Source: Thermosyntropha sp. (GTDB lineage Bacteria > Bacillota > Syntrophomonadia > Syntrophomonadales > Syntrophomonadaceae). Taken from it: a DNA stretch of 64,000 bases. The DNA lies in NCBI RefSeq assembly GCF_017656155.1, contig NZ_JACDOH010000003.1:186001-250000 (forward strand), in the 5' to 3' direction. Shown in pieces: positions 25,319 to 33,472 of the stretch. The translations under genes were made by a program, and so were the position numbers. The first letter of the stretch is position 1. Every line of letters begins with the position of its first letter. The notes under the pieces were generated by a model. That model was given only the letters and a program-made list of their open reading frames with translations. It was not told the DNA's origin and searched no databases.

Positions 25319-26862
25319 CACGCCATCGCCACCCTTCCACGATTAGCTGCTGCAAGTCTTAATTTTTGCTCTAGGGCTCTCACAATTTGATCTATATCAG
25401 CATCCTCACGAACTACTATTGTGTCTGCCAGCTTCGCAACAGTCACATTGCCACCACCAGCACGGTACAAATCAGCGTCTCGGCGCGGCAAAACTGCTTC
25501 ACCCCGGTGCAGGAGAGCCAGATAATTATCATAGGGCACATAGCGCAACCCAGCTGCATGACCTTTTGCAGTCTTTGAAGGTACTTTGATTTCTGTAGGA
25601 CCTGCGTCAAATTTTTCTGCCACCCATTTAACGCCTTTGGCTATCAAACCAAGACCTCTACCTACAGCCTCAAAAATAGGCTTCAAAACCTTCCATGCCG
25701 CGCTAACCACGGCTACAATGCCAGGCCATGCTATTTTAAATATTCCCCAAACTATCTTCATGGTGCTACCTATTATGCTTAAAATTGGGCCTATTATCCC
25801 CCATGCTGTCTGTAGAACAGATGATATAGTTGGCCAAGCAGTCTTCCACATGGATTTTACGGCTGGGATTTGCGACTGGATATAACTAATCAATGGCACT
25901 ATTACAGGTTTAATCGTTTTTATTACATCTCTTGCTCCGGCTATCGCTTTGCCTATTGCCTGCCCAACCGCTTGCATCCTTGCGCTTATTGTCGGGCCCT
26001 TTTTCTCAAAAAAATCAACTAACCATTGCAGTTGTGGCCTCAAACCCTCAACAATACCCATACCAGCTTCAGTAAAAGCAGTGGATATATTACCTTTAAC
26101 CGTAGTCCACAGCCCGGCAGTTGTTGAGGAAAGTTTTTTAGCCCCACCTTCAAAGAAGGGGGCTACTTGGCTTAACATTACAGCTTCAGCCCCGCCGGCC
26201 TTTTTTATATCTTCCTGTGTAATTTTGAAACCGAATTCTTTCATGCGTTCGGTTTCGCCTACCCGAAGGTCGGCCAGAGCCTCTATAGCGTCATAGATTG
26301 TTTTTTCAGGATTTAAAGCTGCCATGTCGCCAGCTATTTTGACTAGTTCCCGTGCTTTTGCTATGTCTCCCCCGGCTATGTTAATGGCCCGTGTCCCAAC
26401 AGCAACGACTTCATTAGTTTCAAACGGTGTGAAATTGGCATATTTATTTAACCATCCAACGTATTGTTTCGCCTGTTTCTTTGCCTCCGCCTCGCTGATA
26501 CCTGCGTTTTGAATGCCGATGAAATGCTCCATCGACACCATCTGCTGCTCACGCTTCATGGCTGTGCCGATGGTTGCTTCTCCAACAGCTCCCAGGCCCA
26601 TAGCTGCCAGAGCGCCCGCTGCTAATCCTTTGAGGGACAAAAGGTTGTTTTTAATTTTGTTGAGTGTGCTGGTGGCCTGGTCTTTGAGCTTTACAACCGG
26701 GCGAACAACTGTCTTACCCAAAATCTTCATTTTTGCAGTTAATTTTTGAATAACTCCAGTTGTCTTCTGGGCCTCTTTCGAAAGTGTAGTAGTTGATTTT
26801 ACTACTTTGCCCATAGTAGTTGTAAACTGGTCTTTTAGTCTAATTGTTGCGCCTAAAAGCAT
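25318..26862 (-). CDS. Tail tape measure protein
   Basis: A 514-residue protein that fixes tail length and contacts the membrane during DNA entry. It begins with a repeated amphipathic pattern (IRLKDQFTTTMGKVVKST; VVKLKDQATSTLNKIKNNLL), then has an Ala/Gly-rich segment (LAAGALAAMGLGAVGEATIG), helical middle regions and hydrophobic stretches near 340-390. The short length suggests a short tail of roughly 75-80 nm using the rule of about 0.15 nm per residue. The ATG at 26862 follows GGGAGGAAATATT. Confidence 0.88.
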   Translation of the reverse strand: MLLGATIRLKDQFTTTMGKVVKSTTTLSKEAQKTTGVIQKLTAKMKILGKTVVRPVVKLKDQATSTLNKIKNNLLSLKGLAAGALAAMGLGAVGEATIGTAMKREQQMVSMEHFIGIQNAGISEAEAKKQAKQYVGWLNKYANFTPFETNEVVAVGTRAINIAGGDIAKARELVKIAGDMAALNPEKTIYDAIEALADLRVGETERMKEFGFKITQEDIKKAGGAEAVMLSQVAPFFEGGAKKLSSTTAGLWTTVKGNISTAFTEAGMGIVEGLRPQLQWLVDFFEKKGPTISARMQAVGQAIGKAIAGARDVIKTIKPVIVPLISYIQSQIPAVKSMWKTAWPTISSVLQTAWGIIGPILSIIGSTMKIVWGIFKIAWPGIVAVVSAAWKVLKPIFEAVGRGLGLIAKGVKWVAEKFDAGPTEIKVPSKTAKGHAAGLRYVPYDNYLALLHRGEAVLPRRDADLYRAGGGNVTVAKLADTIVVREDADIDQIVRALEQKLRLAAANRGRVAMA

Positions 26863-26886
26863 AATATTTCCTCCCTTAAAAGGAGA

Positions 26887-26912
26887 TAAAAAATAGCCCC
26901 CATTCGGAGGCT
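26887..26912 (-). terminator. Hairpin between zinc-ribbon gene and tape measure
   Basis: On the minus strand AGCCTCC-GAAT-GGGGGCT (7 bp with one G-U pair) is followed by ATTTTTTA. It lies inside the late operon, so it must be partly read through or antiterminated. Confidence 0.65.
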
Positions 26913-26916
26913 CTTT

Positions 26917-27144
26917 CTAGTTTTGTTCTTGAAGTTTCTCTTGTTCGGCTGCCTTATCCACGTTCATTAATTTTTTGGTTCCGCAAACAGGGCAAATATT
27001 CTTTGGTTTCAACAAATAGTAAATAAAATAAAGAATCCCCGGGACTATCCCAATTATCAACAAAATAATAAAAACAGGCCAGTTAAATTTTTTGGTTGGT
27101 TCCACTGTCCTCTGGCACAAAGGGCAGTATTTTATATTTGCCAT
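26917..27144 (-). CDS. Zinc-ribbon single-pass membrane protein
   Basis: A 75-residue protein with CPLC (about residues 7-10) and CPVC (about 52-55) flanking a hydrophobic helix (WPVFIILLIIGIVPGILYFI). The cysteine pairs could form one zinc ribbon folded back across a hairpin, or bind zinc separately. The ATG at 27144 sits behind GGGGGGTGTCAGA. PBSX-type operons have no such gene between tail chaperone and tape measure, and a terminator hairpin follows it, so it looks like an inserted accessory gene. Function unknown. Confidence 0.65.
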   Translation of the reverse strand: MANIKYCPLCQRTVEPTKKFNWPVFIILLIIGIVPGILYFIYYLLKPKNICPVCGTKKLMNVDKAAEQEKLQEQN

Positions 27145-27173
27145 TCTGACACCCCCCTTTAAGGGGATTAAAT

Positions 27174-27724
27174 TCAACTTAAATTCGATAATTCCTTTAT
27201 TTTTTCTTCTATTTCCTTCATCATGCAAGCATATAGGAAAACCTTTTCGCCTTCGGGAAGGTTATAAATCTCGGACGGCAGGCGCCCCTTGCGCGTATAC
27301 CAGTATATCATCGCCGCCTCACCGTCCTCGTCAATCAGTTTTTTATTTCTTCAATGTTCAGCCCGTCTTTATCAAATCCTGACAATCTCAAAATAGCCTG
27401 GTAAACAGTCAGAATCTCGCCCCCCAGGAGAATGGTATCAACAATATCCACCGGCCGTTTTACTCCGTATTTCTCCCGCAATTCCTTATTCTTAAAATCA
27501 GGGTCGATAGACATCTCATAAATGGTCCACTTCATTTCTTCGGTCTCATTGCCACCCGAGTTTTCCCCAATTTCTTTTATCTGGTCGATTGTAGCTGCTT
27601 TAAACTTAATATAAAACGGCTGCCCAAATTCCTTTGACAGCCGCTTTATCTCCACCTGCCCCGTAGGGATATTTTTAATTTTAGCCGGGTCAGCGGTTAG
27701 CAGCATTTCTAGCGTTTGCCCCAT
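27174..27724 (-). CDS. Tail assembly chaperone GT product made by -1 frameshift
   Basis: When ribosomes slip -1 at AAAAAAC (27344-27338), the 129-residue upstream protein is extended by 54 residues beginning LIDEDGEAAMIYWYTRKGRL and ending at a TGA at 27174. This gives a 183-residue fusion. Tail chaperone pairs expressed by programmed -1 frameshifting are conserved in long-tailed phages (lambda G/GT; XkdN region in PBSX-like phages). The heptamer lies one codon before the zero-frame stop, and the downstream frame has protein-like composition. The fusion is inferred from sequence, not measured. Confidence 0.8.
27335..27724 (-). CDS. Tail assembly chaperone (XkdN-like, zero-frame product)
   Basis: A 129-residue protein in the position and of the size of XkdN/phage TAC proteins, which hold the tape measure soluble while the tube polymerises around it. 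Visible features are the N-terminal LLTADPAKIKNIPTGQVEIK, KAATIDQIKEIGEN and an acidic C-terminus (NIEEIKN). The ATG at 27724 follows GAAGGAGGCATAATGT. Most ribosomes should stop here; a minority would shift to make the longer form. Confidence 0.82.
   Translation of the reverse strand: MGQTLEMLLTADPAKIKNIPTGQVEIKRLSKEFGQPFYIKFKAATIDQIKEIGENSGGNETEEMKWTIYEMSIDPDFKNKELREKYGVKRPVDIVDTILLGGEILTVYQAILRLSGFDKDGLNIEEIKN
27338..27344 (-). promoter_or_regulatory. Programmed -1 frameshift site A AAA AAC
   Basis: The heptamer reads A AAA AAC in the zero frame (codons ATA AAA AAC, then TGA) and fits the X XXY YYZ rule exactly. It sits at the end of the tail chaperone gene, where such sites are expected. 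Confidence 0.82.
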
Positions 27725-27727
27725 ACA

Positions 27728-28168
27728 TTATGCCTCCTTCGGTGCTATCGTGTCTAATAATTCCCAATCAGTAAAAGTAAAAGGACATTCAATTTCGCCC
27801 TTTGCTTTAGCTTCCCAGCTTGCTAGGGTTAAATCATCAAAAACAGCATCTTTAATCAATATGCGTTCGGCTCCATAAGCTGCCGGATCTTTTAGCGAAG
27901 ACAATATTTGCACCCGTGGATTTATCCCTGCCTTAATTTGATCTGACAACTTAATCATCATCCGACTGTTGACTTTATGAAGCTTAAGGCTTCCGGTACC
28001 TTTGTAGCCCATCATCTTAGTATCTGTACCCAACTTCCCGCATACCGCGATATCTTCTTTGTCGATTTCTACCCGGGCCTCAAGCCCGTAGCATTCAGAG
28101 ACCTTATCTCCATCAAGCCAGACTTCTCCAAATGTCCCGTTGATTATGCGATTTGCGTCAAGTGCCAT
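27728..28168 (-). CDS. Phage tail tube protein (XkdM family)
   Basis: A 146-residue inner-tube subunit of the contractile tail. ANRIINGTFGEVWLDGDKVS and GYKGTGSLKLHKVNSRMMIK are the recognisable XkdM features. The ATG at 28168 follows GTAGGAGGTGAATTAA. It lies directly downstream of the sheath gene and upstream of the tail chaperone, the standard myovirus order. Confidence 0.9.
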   Translation of the reverse strand: MALDANRIINGTFGEVWLDGDKVSECYGLEARVEIDKEDIAVCGKLGTDTKMMGYKGTGSLKLHKVNSRMMIKLSDQIKAGINPRVQILSSLKDPAAYGAERILIKDAVFDDLTLASWEAKAKGEIECPFTFTDWELLDTIAPKEA

Positions 28169-28180
28169 TTAATTCACCTC

Positions 28181-29263
28181 CTACAGGTTAACGACCAGTT
28201 GAACATCCTCAATCGCATCAAGCGGTCGCACAGTCGCAAGTAGGAATACCTTATCCCGGGTGTTAGCCTCTTTAATCTGTTGTGTCGTCCTATTGTCTAC
28301 ATCTTCCCCTATACTGCGCAAATATGCCTTCTGGGCTTCAATATCGATCTCGCATTTGTTCTTGCCGGGGTCAAGAACCCGTTCTTGCTCTAATACCTCA
28401 AAATAGGCATTAATGGCTGCGCAAAGCAGGAGTTTGTTTTCATAACTGTTCTGGACCTTGCCAATATATTCATCTTCAATAGTTGTTTTTATATCGGTAT
28501 AAATCATGTCCAGAATGCGTACCAGCTTAATCTTTTTCCAATCTTCGCCCTTGGTCTCGGTGGTGGTCACCAGACTGGTAACGCCCCGGGCAATTTTAAC
28601 CTTCTCACCGTCATGGTAGAGGATTAATTTCCCGGCATCAATCTCGGTATCGGCTTCAGATTTTGTTAGGTGTGGCACGTCCGTTACTTCAGACAATACT
28701 TGATAGGTCGGTGCAATGGTCAGCGGTAAACCTGAAATTAGTCCAGCTATTCTTGCCGAATACTCGCTTGCCGAATAAGTATCGCTGCCGACTGTCACGA
28801 CCCCAGCAACACCCGTCCCGTCCTCAACGCAGAAGTTTACGATACCTTCATGGTCCGCCGCCTCATCCGGCAGCACGGCTATAATCTTGCGTTCCTTGGT
28901 ATCGCGCATAGATTTAACCCAACTGGCCACTGTTGAAGTGTCCGTGTCGGCTATTCCGGGGATAGCTAAAATATTAAACTTAATTGTTTCCAGATAATTC
29001 AAGGCTTCGCTGTAATCTGTTGCTGTGTCCGGAATTACTATGGCCTTCACCTCTTTAGGAGTGCCCCAAAATGCCTGTTCCAGATACGTTTGATTTGTCG
29101 TACTCAAAGTATCCGGGATATCAGCTATATCAGACATAATATATTCTGTCAATTCTGTCACAGAAGCATCTTTGAGAACCAGGGCCAAAGTTCCTATTGT
29201 GCCCCGCTCTATGGCCTTTATGGCTTTGCTTTGAAAAACTATATTAACACTGGGAAGCCCCAT
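28181..29263 (-). CDS. Contractile tail sheath protein (XkdK-like)
   Basis: A 360-residue outer sheath subunit that contracts to drive the tube through the envelope. It starts MGLPSVNIVFQSKAIKAIER, contains the Rossmann-like middle region and KERKIIAVLPDEAADHEGIV, and ends in the conserved C-terminal sheath domain (RILDMIYTDIKTTIEDEYIG; VRPLDAIEDVQLVVNL). The ATG at 29263 follows GGAGGTGTAAAAT. Its presence makes this phage a myovirus by morphology. Confidence 0.92.
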   Translation of the reverse strand: MGLPSVNIVFQSKAIKAIERGTIGTLALVLKDASVTELTEYIMSDIADIPDTLSTTNQTYLEQAFWGTPKEVKAIVIPDTATDYSEALNYLETIKFNILAIPGIADTDTSTVASWVKSMRDTKERKIIAVLPDEAADHEGIVNFCVEDGTGVAGVVTVGSDTYSASEYSARIAGLISGLPLTIAPTYQVLSEVTDVPHLTKSEADTEIDAGKLILYHDGEKVKIARGVTSLVTTTETKGEDWKKIKLVRILDMIYTDIKTTIEDEYIGKVQNSYENKLLLCAAINAYFEVLEQERVLDPGKNKCEIDIEAQKAYLRSIGEDVDNRTTQQIKEANTRDKVFLLATVRPLDAIEDVQLVVNL

Positions 29264-29266
29264 ATT

Positions 29267-29710
29267 TTACACCTCCTGTTCGTAATGAACCTCACCCATC
29301 AGGTCATAGCTTGTTTTCGGCCTTGTCAGCTCGGTCTGCAGGGTCACGGTTATATATACCTCTGCATCTCTAGGGCCACCTTCTGTATTTATAACCTGAT
29401 ATTTAGTGCCAGACGGGCCAGTCAAAGTTATAGTATCCATCAGGGCCTGTTTTAGAGAGTCTGAAATAGCCAATTGATTCAAAACATCTGGTTGGCCGGT
29501 GCTAAGAAGCGGGGCAAAATATACTATTTGCCAAGTCATAGTTACCTGGTATAGATCCCGGCACAAGTGTTCTTCGCGGCTGGTCGCGAGCTGAACAAAA
29601 AAACCGGGACGTTCGAAAGCATCAGGCATCGTAGAAATATATATCCTATTCACATTAGGGAAGTTTCCCCTCAGTAAATTCCGTATTGCGTCCAGACTAT
29701 CCCCATACAT
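29267..29710 (-). CDS. Tail terminator protein
   Basis: A 147-residue protein lying between the gp10-like protein and the sheath gene, where tail terminator/completion proteins are found. The sequence has the typical RPGFFVQLATSREEHLCRDL and DLYQVTMTWQIVYFA strands. Such proteins cap the tail before it joins the head. It overlaps the preceding gene by 14 bp, with its own GGAGATGGGGCTGG site. Confidence 0.75.
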   Translation of the reverse strand: MYGDSLDAIRNLLRGNFPNVNRIYISTMPDAFERPGFFVQLATSREEHLCRDLYQVTMTWQIVYFAPLLSTGQPDVLNQLAISDSLKQALMDTITLTGPSGTKYQVINTEGGPRDAEVYITVTLQTELTRPKTSYDLMGEVHYEQEV

Positions 29711-30155
29711 CCAGCCCCATCTCCTTCGCCATCTGCCTGATTGACTGTTTCAATAAAGCCGGAAATTCTTTTTCGGCTTCCTCACAAGCCCTACGGAAAT
29801 AAAATTTGCCGGGGACAAACCCTAACTCAATTTTTTCTCTGCGCGGTCTTACTTTGCCTGGGATTTTATGCCGCCGGTATTTAACAATGGCATGTCCCTC
29901 TTCAACCATTTTTGCATAGAACAGATTGGTCCCCACTTCGACTATGTATTCATTACTGGGACTCTTTTTTACTCGCACCCGGTATGACTTACGCAGATCA
30001 CCGCTTACTTTTGGGGTTATCTGCCGGGCCTTTTTCTTTACCAGATTACCAGCCTGCCGGACCAGCTTCCGGTAATGCGTTGGGCTATCTTCAATAATAG
30101 CCAGTACCCACTTTTCCCATTTATCCAATTCTGTTATGTCAAGAATATTTGGCAT
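29697..30155 (-). CDS. HK97 gp10-like neck/tail-connector protein (XkdI-like)
   Basis: A 152-residue basic protein with the gp10 pattern RQAGNLVKKKARQITPKVSG, DLRKSYRVRVKKSP and FYAKMVEEGHAIVKYRRHKI. Family members sit at the neck or tail completion complex. The ATG at 30155 follows AAAGAGGTGTTTAAATA and touches the head-closure stop. Confidence 0.85.
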   Translation of the reverse strand: MPNILDITELDKWEKWVLAIIEDSPTHYRKLVRQAGNLVKKKARQITPKVSGDLRKSYRVRVKKSPSNEYIVEVGTNLFYAKMVEEGHAIVKYRRHKIPGKVRPRREKIELGFVPGKFYFRRACEEAEKEFPALLKQSIRQMAKEMGLDVWG

Positions 30156-30478
30156 TATTTAAACACCTCTTTACACATTAGCTGAAGCTCAATATGCCTT
30201 TCTTCTGGGTCAATCACTGATTGGATATCAAATATCCTATTGCCGTATTTCACCCGCATGGCTGGCTTTATTCCCGGCTGAAATCGAATGCGTATCCTTA
30301 TTGTCACTTCAGACTGCGTGTTTTGTAAAAGTATATATTCCCTGCCTTGTATAGGCTCAACAGCTGCCCATACCGTGCAAACATCCTGCCAGCCTGCTCC
30401 GATTGGCGTGCCATACTCATCTACTTGCTCTACAAATTCTTGGATCGTTATCCGATGTCGCAAATCCCCAATCCTCAT
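30155..30478 (-). CDS. Head closure / head-tail joining protein (SPP1 gp16-like)
   Basis: A 107-residue protein beginning MRIGDLRHRITIQEF, the standard opening of phage head-tail joining proteins, with VWAAVEPIQGREYILLQNTQ in the middle. It plugs the connector after packaging. The ATG at 30478 overlaps the preceding stop (ATGA), which decides the start over an upstream TTG. Confidence 0.88.
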   Translation of the reverse strand: MRIGDLRHRITIQEFVEQVDEYGTPIGAGWQDVCTVWAAVEPIQGREYILLQNTQSEVTIRIRIRFQPGIKPAMRVKYGNRIFDIQSVIDPEERHIELQLMCKEVFK

Positions 30479-31053
30479 ACCGACACCACCCTGTCCTGCC
30501 AAAGCAAAGCATTCACCGCAAATTCAATTTCTTTCGTTATAGACCCTACTACAACTACCTCCCGGTGCTCGTACCAGTGCCCAATCAACAACAGCATCGC
30601 TTGTCTCACAGTCATAGGCACATCACTAGCAGTACCATAGCCAGCATCAAACTCAATGCATATCCCATTAGCCGGACACAGCGTTATTCCTAGCCAACTA
30701 TTGTTTGCTTTTAACACCACCCGTCCAGGCTGACTTTGTGTATCAACGATATAGCTGTCAGCAGATAGAATATATTCGGTGCCGTCTTCACCGTAATATT
30801 TAATGCTATTCACAGCCCGCAACGGAGGTTTGGGTATAAGGATTTCTGAACCTGCCGCCCAATCATCGAGCCAATACTGCCAGGTCTGGGTGATGTATGC
30901 GCGGTTCTGGAAGTTTTCACAATATTGCCGGGCAGCAGTAATCAGGGAAGTAATATAAGCGTCCTCTTCGGTTCCATCTACCCGTAAGTGTATTTTTACT
31001 TCACTCAGGGATAACGGCTCACTAGCAGGAGCAGTTTTTAACACAAGAGCCAT
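30475..31053 (-). CDS. Head-tail connector protein (gp6/gp15-like)
   Basis: A 192-residue adaptor ring subunit. The N-terminus PLSLSEVKIHLRVDGTEEDA followed by YITSLITAARQYCENFQNRA is diagnostic of the gp6-like connector family, and the C-terminus has VRQAMLLLIGHWYEHREVV. It binds the portal after packaging. The ATG at 31053 follows GGAAGGTGAAGTAGG. Confidence 0.92.
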   Translation of the reverse strand: MALVLKTAPASEPLSLSEVKIHLRVDGTEEDAYITSLITAARQYCENFQNRAYITQTWQYWLDDWAAGSEILIPKPPLRAVNSIKYYGEDGTEYILSADSYIVDTQSQPGRVVLKANNSWLGITLCPANGICIEFDAGYGTASDVPMTVRQAMLLLIGHWYEHREVVVVGSITKEIEFAVNALLWQDRVVSV

Positions 31054-31054
31054 C

Positions 31055-31249
31055 CTACTTCACCTTCCTATGTCTAGTGACGGCTTTCTCCGGCACATCA
31101 ATTGTTGCTGTTTTCTCTTCCTTAACTCGGACTGCATGCCCAGCCCTAACCAGTTCTGCCGCTAAGGGCTCATCAATTTCTATAACCTGTCCCGCCTGAA
31201 AGCTGAAAGTTAACCCTGCCACACTTGTCAGAATACGAACCTTAACCAT
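31055..31249 (-). CDS. Small head-associated protein
   Basis: A 64-residue protein between capsid and connector genes. It has a beta-strand-like core with FQAGQVIEIDEPLAAELVRA and a basic tail (TRHRKVK). Small proteins of this kind are frequent at this position in HK97-type phages, but their role is not known to me. The ATG at 31249 follows GGGGTGACAAG. Confidence 0.7.
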   Translation of the reverse strand: MVKVRILTSVAGLTFSFQAGQVIEIDEPLAAELVRAGHAVRVKEEKTATIDVPEKAVTRHRKVK

Positions 31250-31276
31250 CTTGTCACCCCTTTAATTTAAAAGAAG

Positions 31277-31295
31277 GCGGGGCTTAATACCCCGC
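31277..31295 (-). terminator. Hairpin after the capsid-connector junction
   Basis: On the minus strand GCGGGG-TATTAAG-CCCCGC is followed by CTTCTTTT, 7 bp downstream of the capsid stop. It may act as a partial terminator or mRNA 3' stabiliser favouring capsid expression. Confidence 0.6.
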
Positions 31296-31301
31296 TATAT
31301 T

Positions 31302-32507
31302 TTAAGCTGCTGCCATCTGTAAGACTTTAACCGCTTCGGTCAAAATAAGTTTCCCGTCAACACGGCGATAAGCTCGGAAGCCTACTTGACCATTTACTGC
31401 GTATAACTCGTTTAACCGCTGGAACACAGTCCCCTGGCGATCTGCAATCCAGTAATAGGAGAAGTCGCCAAAGGCAATTACCTTTGCAGATGCAGCAATA
31501 GTCGAAACATCATCGCTTATAGCGACAGGGCGTCCCAACAACCGGTCAGGTTGCCCGCTCTGAAGCCCAGGCTGCCAGATGTACTGCCCATCGTTATCCT
31601 TCAGTTTGCGGATTACCTTAGCAGTAGCATCGGCCATCAGGAATGCAGCTCTCTGGCGATATGGGCGACCTAAAGAATGATACAGGTCTATAATTTCATC
31701 AGCGGTAATAGCATTAGTTGCGGCCGCCGTCACACCTACCTGAGCTGAACCGATTACCCCGGAAGGCTTGCCGCTGCCGTCTCCATTAACGAATGCAGCC
31801 TCTTCTGCCCTACCAATCCTACGGGCAAACTCAGACGCGATATACTGTTCAAGGTTGAAGGCGCTATCCTGTAGCAGTTCTTCAGAAACTTTGATAAGAG
31901 TCCCAACTTTGTGCGCACCCAGAGCAACACGGCTGAAGGCTTCGTCAGACTCGGAAAATGCCCCTTCTTCGGCAATCCACGAGGCGCTGCCGTGAGAAGC
32001 CACCACTGGAATGAGCCTGTCGCCGGAACCAGTCGTGATAACGGTCGCCAAGGTACGCATAACATTTTGGTTCTCAAGAGCCTGGACAAGAGTACGTTCA
32101 AACTCATCGGGAACCAGATACCCGCCTTCGGAATCGGTTCCAATCTGTAAAGCCCTCACTTCGTCCGCATACAAAGCATTCCTGGTATGCCGCATAGCTT
32201 TCCAAAAGGCACTGCGGTATTCCTCGCTGGCCCGGCCAGTTCTTATATCAACACTATCACCACCAGGCTGGTCTTGTTTTGCAGCCTTAATCCCGCCGGA
32301 CTGCGCCATCTGCTTTTCAATCTCAAGAAGTCTTTCTTCTCGCTCAATATCCTTGCCTAATTTATCCACATCAGACATTATGCGGTCATACATTTGTTCT
32401 TCTTCAGCGGTCAGCCCCCGCTTTTCTTCCTCAGCCTTATCTAAAAGCTGCCTTGCCTGAGCAACTAAAGCTGCCCTTTTTTGTCTCATTTCCAGTATTT
32501 TATCCAT
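31302..32507 (-). CDS. Major capsid protein, HK97 fold
   Basis: A 401-residue capsid precursor. Residues 1-100 are a coiled-coil scaffold (delta) domain (MRQKRAALVAQARQLLDKAE), removed by the protease encoded upstream. The mature part shows the HK97 landmarks EEYRSAFWKAMRHTRN, GTDSEGGYLVPDEFERTLVQ, VNGDGSGKPSGVIG and LLGRPVAISDDV. The ATG at 32507 has GGAGG 9 nt upstream; the TTG at 32516 abuts the site and is less likely. Confidence 0.94.
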   Translation of the reverse strand: MDKILEMRQKRAALVAQARQLLDKAEEEKRGLTAEEEQMYDRIMSDVDKLGKDIEREERLLEIEKQMAQSGGIKAAKQDQPGGDSVDIRTGRASEEYRSAFWKAMRHTRNALYADEVRALQIGTDSEGGYLVPDEFERTLVQALENQNVMRTLATVITTGSGDRLIPVVASHGSASWIAEEGAFSESDEAFSRVALGAHKVGTLIKVSEELLQDSAFNLEQYIASEFARRIGRAEEAAFVNGDGSGKPSGVIGSAQVGVTAAATNAITADEIIDLYHSLGRPYRQRAAFLMADATAKVIRKLKDNDGQYIWQPGLQSGQPDRLLGRPVAISDDVSTIAASAKVIAFGDFSYYWIADRQGTVFQRLNELYAVNGQVGFRAYRRVDGKLILTEAVKVLQMAAA

Positions 32508-32521
32508 ATCATTCAACCTCC

Positions 32522-33142
32522 TTAAAATTTTTCTAAAAGTTCTAGTTTACGCCTTAACACAGATACTCTCGCCTGATTTCTCTGCGCTTCTATCTCAGCC
32601 GCCTTTACACTCGCCTGAGCAGCGGAATGAGCTTCAAGTATTTCTTTAGCACTCCTAATTCCAATACTGGTAGCCGGGTAAGCCGGGTAGGTTACCGGAG
32701 ATACGTCAAATAGTTCTACTTCCACCAAGGTACGGATGATGTTTCTGGGGTCGCTCTCATCCCACTCATCCTTTTTTGTACGAAAGCCAAAAGACATCTG
32801 GTCCACGTCGCCTCGGCGGATAGATTCCACCAGGTCTTTAGCCCAGGTAGTATCCGGTGGCACAATTTCAATCCTTAACCCCCGTTCATCTTCCTCCAGG
32901 GCCAATGTCCCGGCCTTGTTTCTACCCAAAACAAAATCCGGGTTGTGGTTCCACAGAGCCCGGATATCTGACGTCTTTATGCTATTGGCGAAGGCTCCAG
33001 GTTTGATTTTTTCTCTGAAGCCCCCTAGGTCCTCAGACAGGGTATTAAAAACCGCCGCGTATCCTACGAGTCGCGGCGGTCCTGTATCGTCTGAACGTAT
33101 TTCTACTTTCACCGGAAAGGCCCGGCGTTCAAGGTCTTTCAT
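32522..33142 (-). CDS. HK97-type prohead maturation protease
   Basis: A 206-residue serine protease that cleaves the capsid scaffold domain. Catalytic His is in IRALWNHNPDFVLGR and catalytic Ser in DQMSFGFRTKKDEW, both family signatures, with LVGYAAVFNTLSEDLGGFRE near the start. The ATG at 33142 follows GAAGGAGGAATTTTC. The C-terminal 40 residues are coiled coil (AAEIEAQRNQARVSVLRRKL). Order portal-protease-capsid is standard. Confidence 0.92.
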   Translation of the reverse strand: MKDLERRAFPVKVEIRSDDTGPPRLVGYAAVFNTLSEDLGGFREKIKPGAFANSIKTSDIRALWNHNPDFVLGRNKAGTLALEEDERGLRIEIVPPDTTWAKDLVESIRRGDVDQMSFGFRTKKDEWDESDPRNIIRTLVEVELFDVSPVTYPAYPATSIGIRSAKEILEAHSAAQASVKAAEIEAQRNQARVSVLRRKLELLEKF

Positions 33143-33174
33143 GAAAATTCCTCCTTCTTCCTGAAATTGGGCAA

Positions 33175-33199
33175 CAAAAAACCGGCTCCGAAGAACCGG
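33175..33199 (-). terminator. Terminator between toxin/immunity region and protease
   Basis: On the minus strand CCGGTTC-TTCG-GAGCCGG, with a UUCG tetraloop closed by C-G, is followed by six T residues. It lies just after the small gene that follows the portal fusion. Confidence 0.75.
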
Positions 33200-33209
33200 A
33201 ACTGTCTCA

Positions 33210-33470
33210 TTAATGCGATAAAACATTAATCTCTTTGACTATATCTTTTAACAGCCTCCCATTAATAACATAATTATTGACTAAAGCTTCTCCATTTTCA
33301 AATGTCGCCTCGGTTTCATCTTCTTTTCCCCATTCAGCTATAGATGGTCCTTTTAAAGTAGGACAAATTGAAAAATACTTACCTCCGTATTCAAACTCAA
33401 TATCAAAATTACTGTCAATCTCTGCGATAAAATCTTCAATTGTTTTATATTTATCATAAGGTACATCCAT
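33210..33470 (-). CDS. Probable immunity protein for the portal-linked toxin domain
   Basis: An 86-residue acidic protein (DYDK..TIEDFIAEIDSNFDIEF-like opening, then GKYFSICPTLKGPSIAEWGK and GRLLKDIVKEI). It begins 2 bp after the stop of the portal-MuF fusion and is followed by a strong terminator hairpin. It has no head-protein features and interrupts the normal portal-protease order. The pairing of a toxin-like C-terminus with a small acidic downstream partner is the layout of polymorphic toxin/immunity pairs carried by MuF proteins of temperate phages. The immunity role is inferred from this position. Confidence 0.6.
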   Translation of the reverse strand: MDVPYDKYKTIEDFIAEIDSNFDIEFEYGGKYFSICPTLKGPSIAEWGKEDETEATFENGEALVNNYVINGRLLKDIVKEINVLSH

Positions 33471-33472
33471 AC

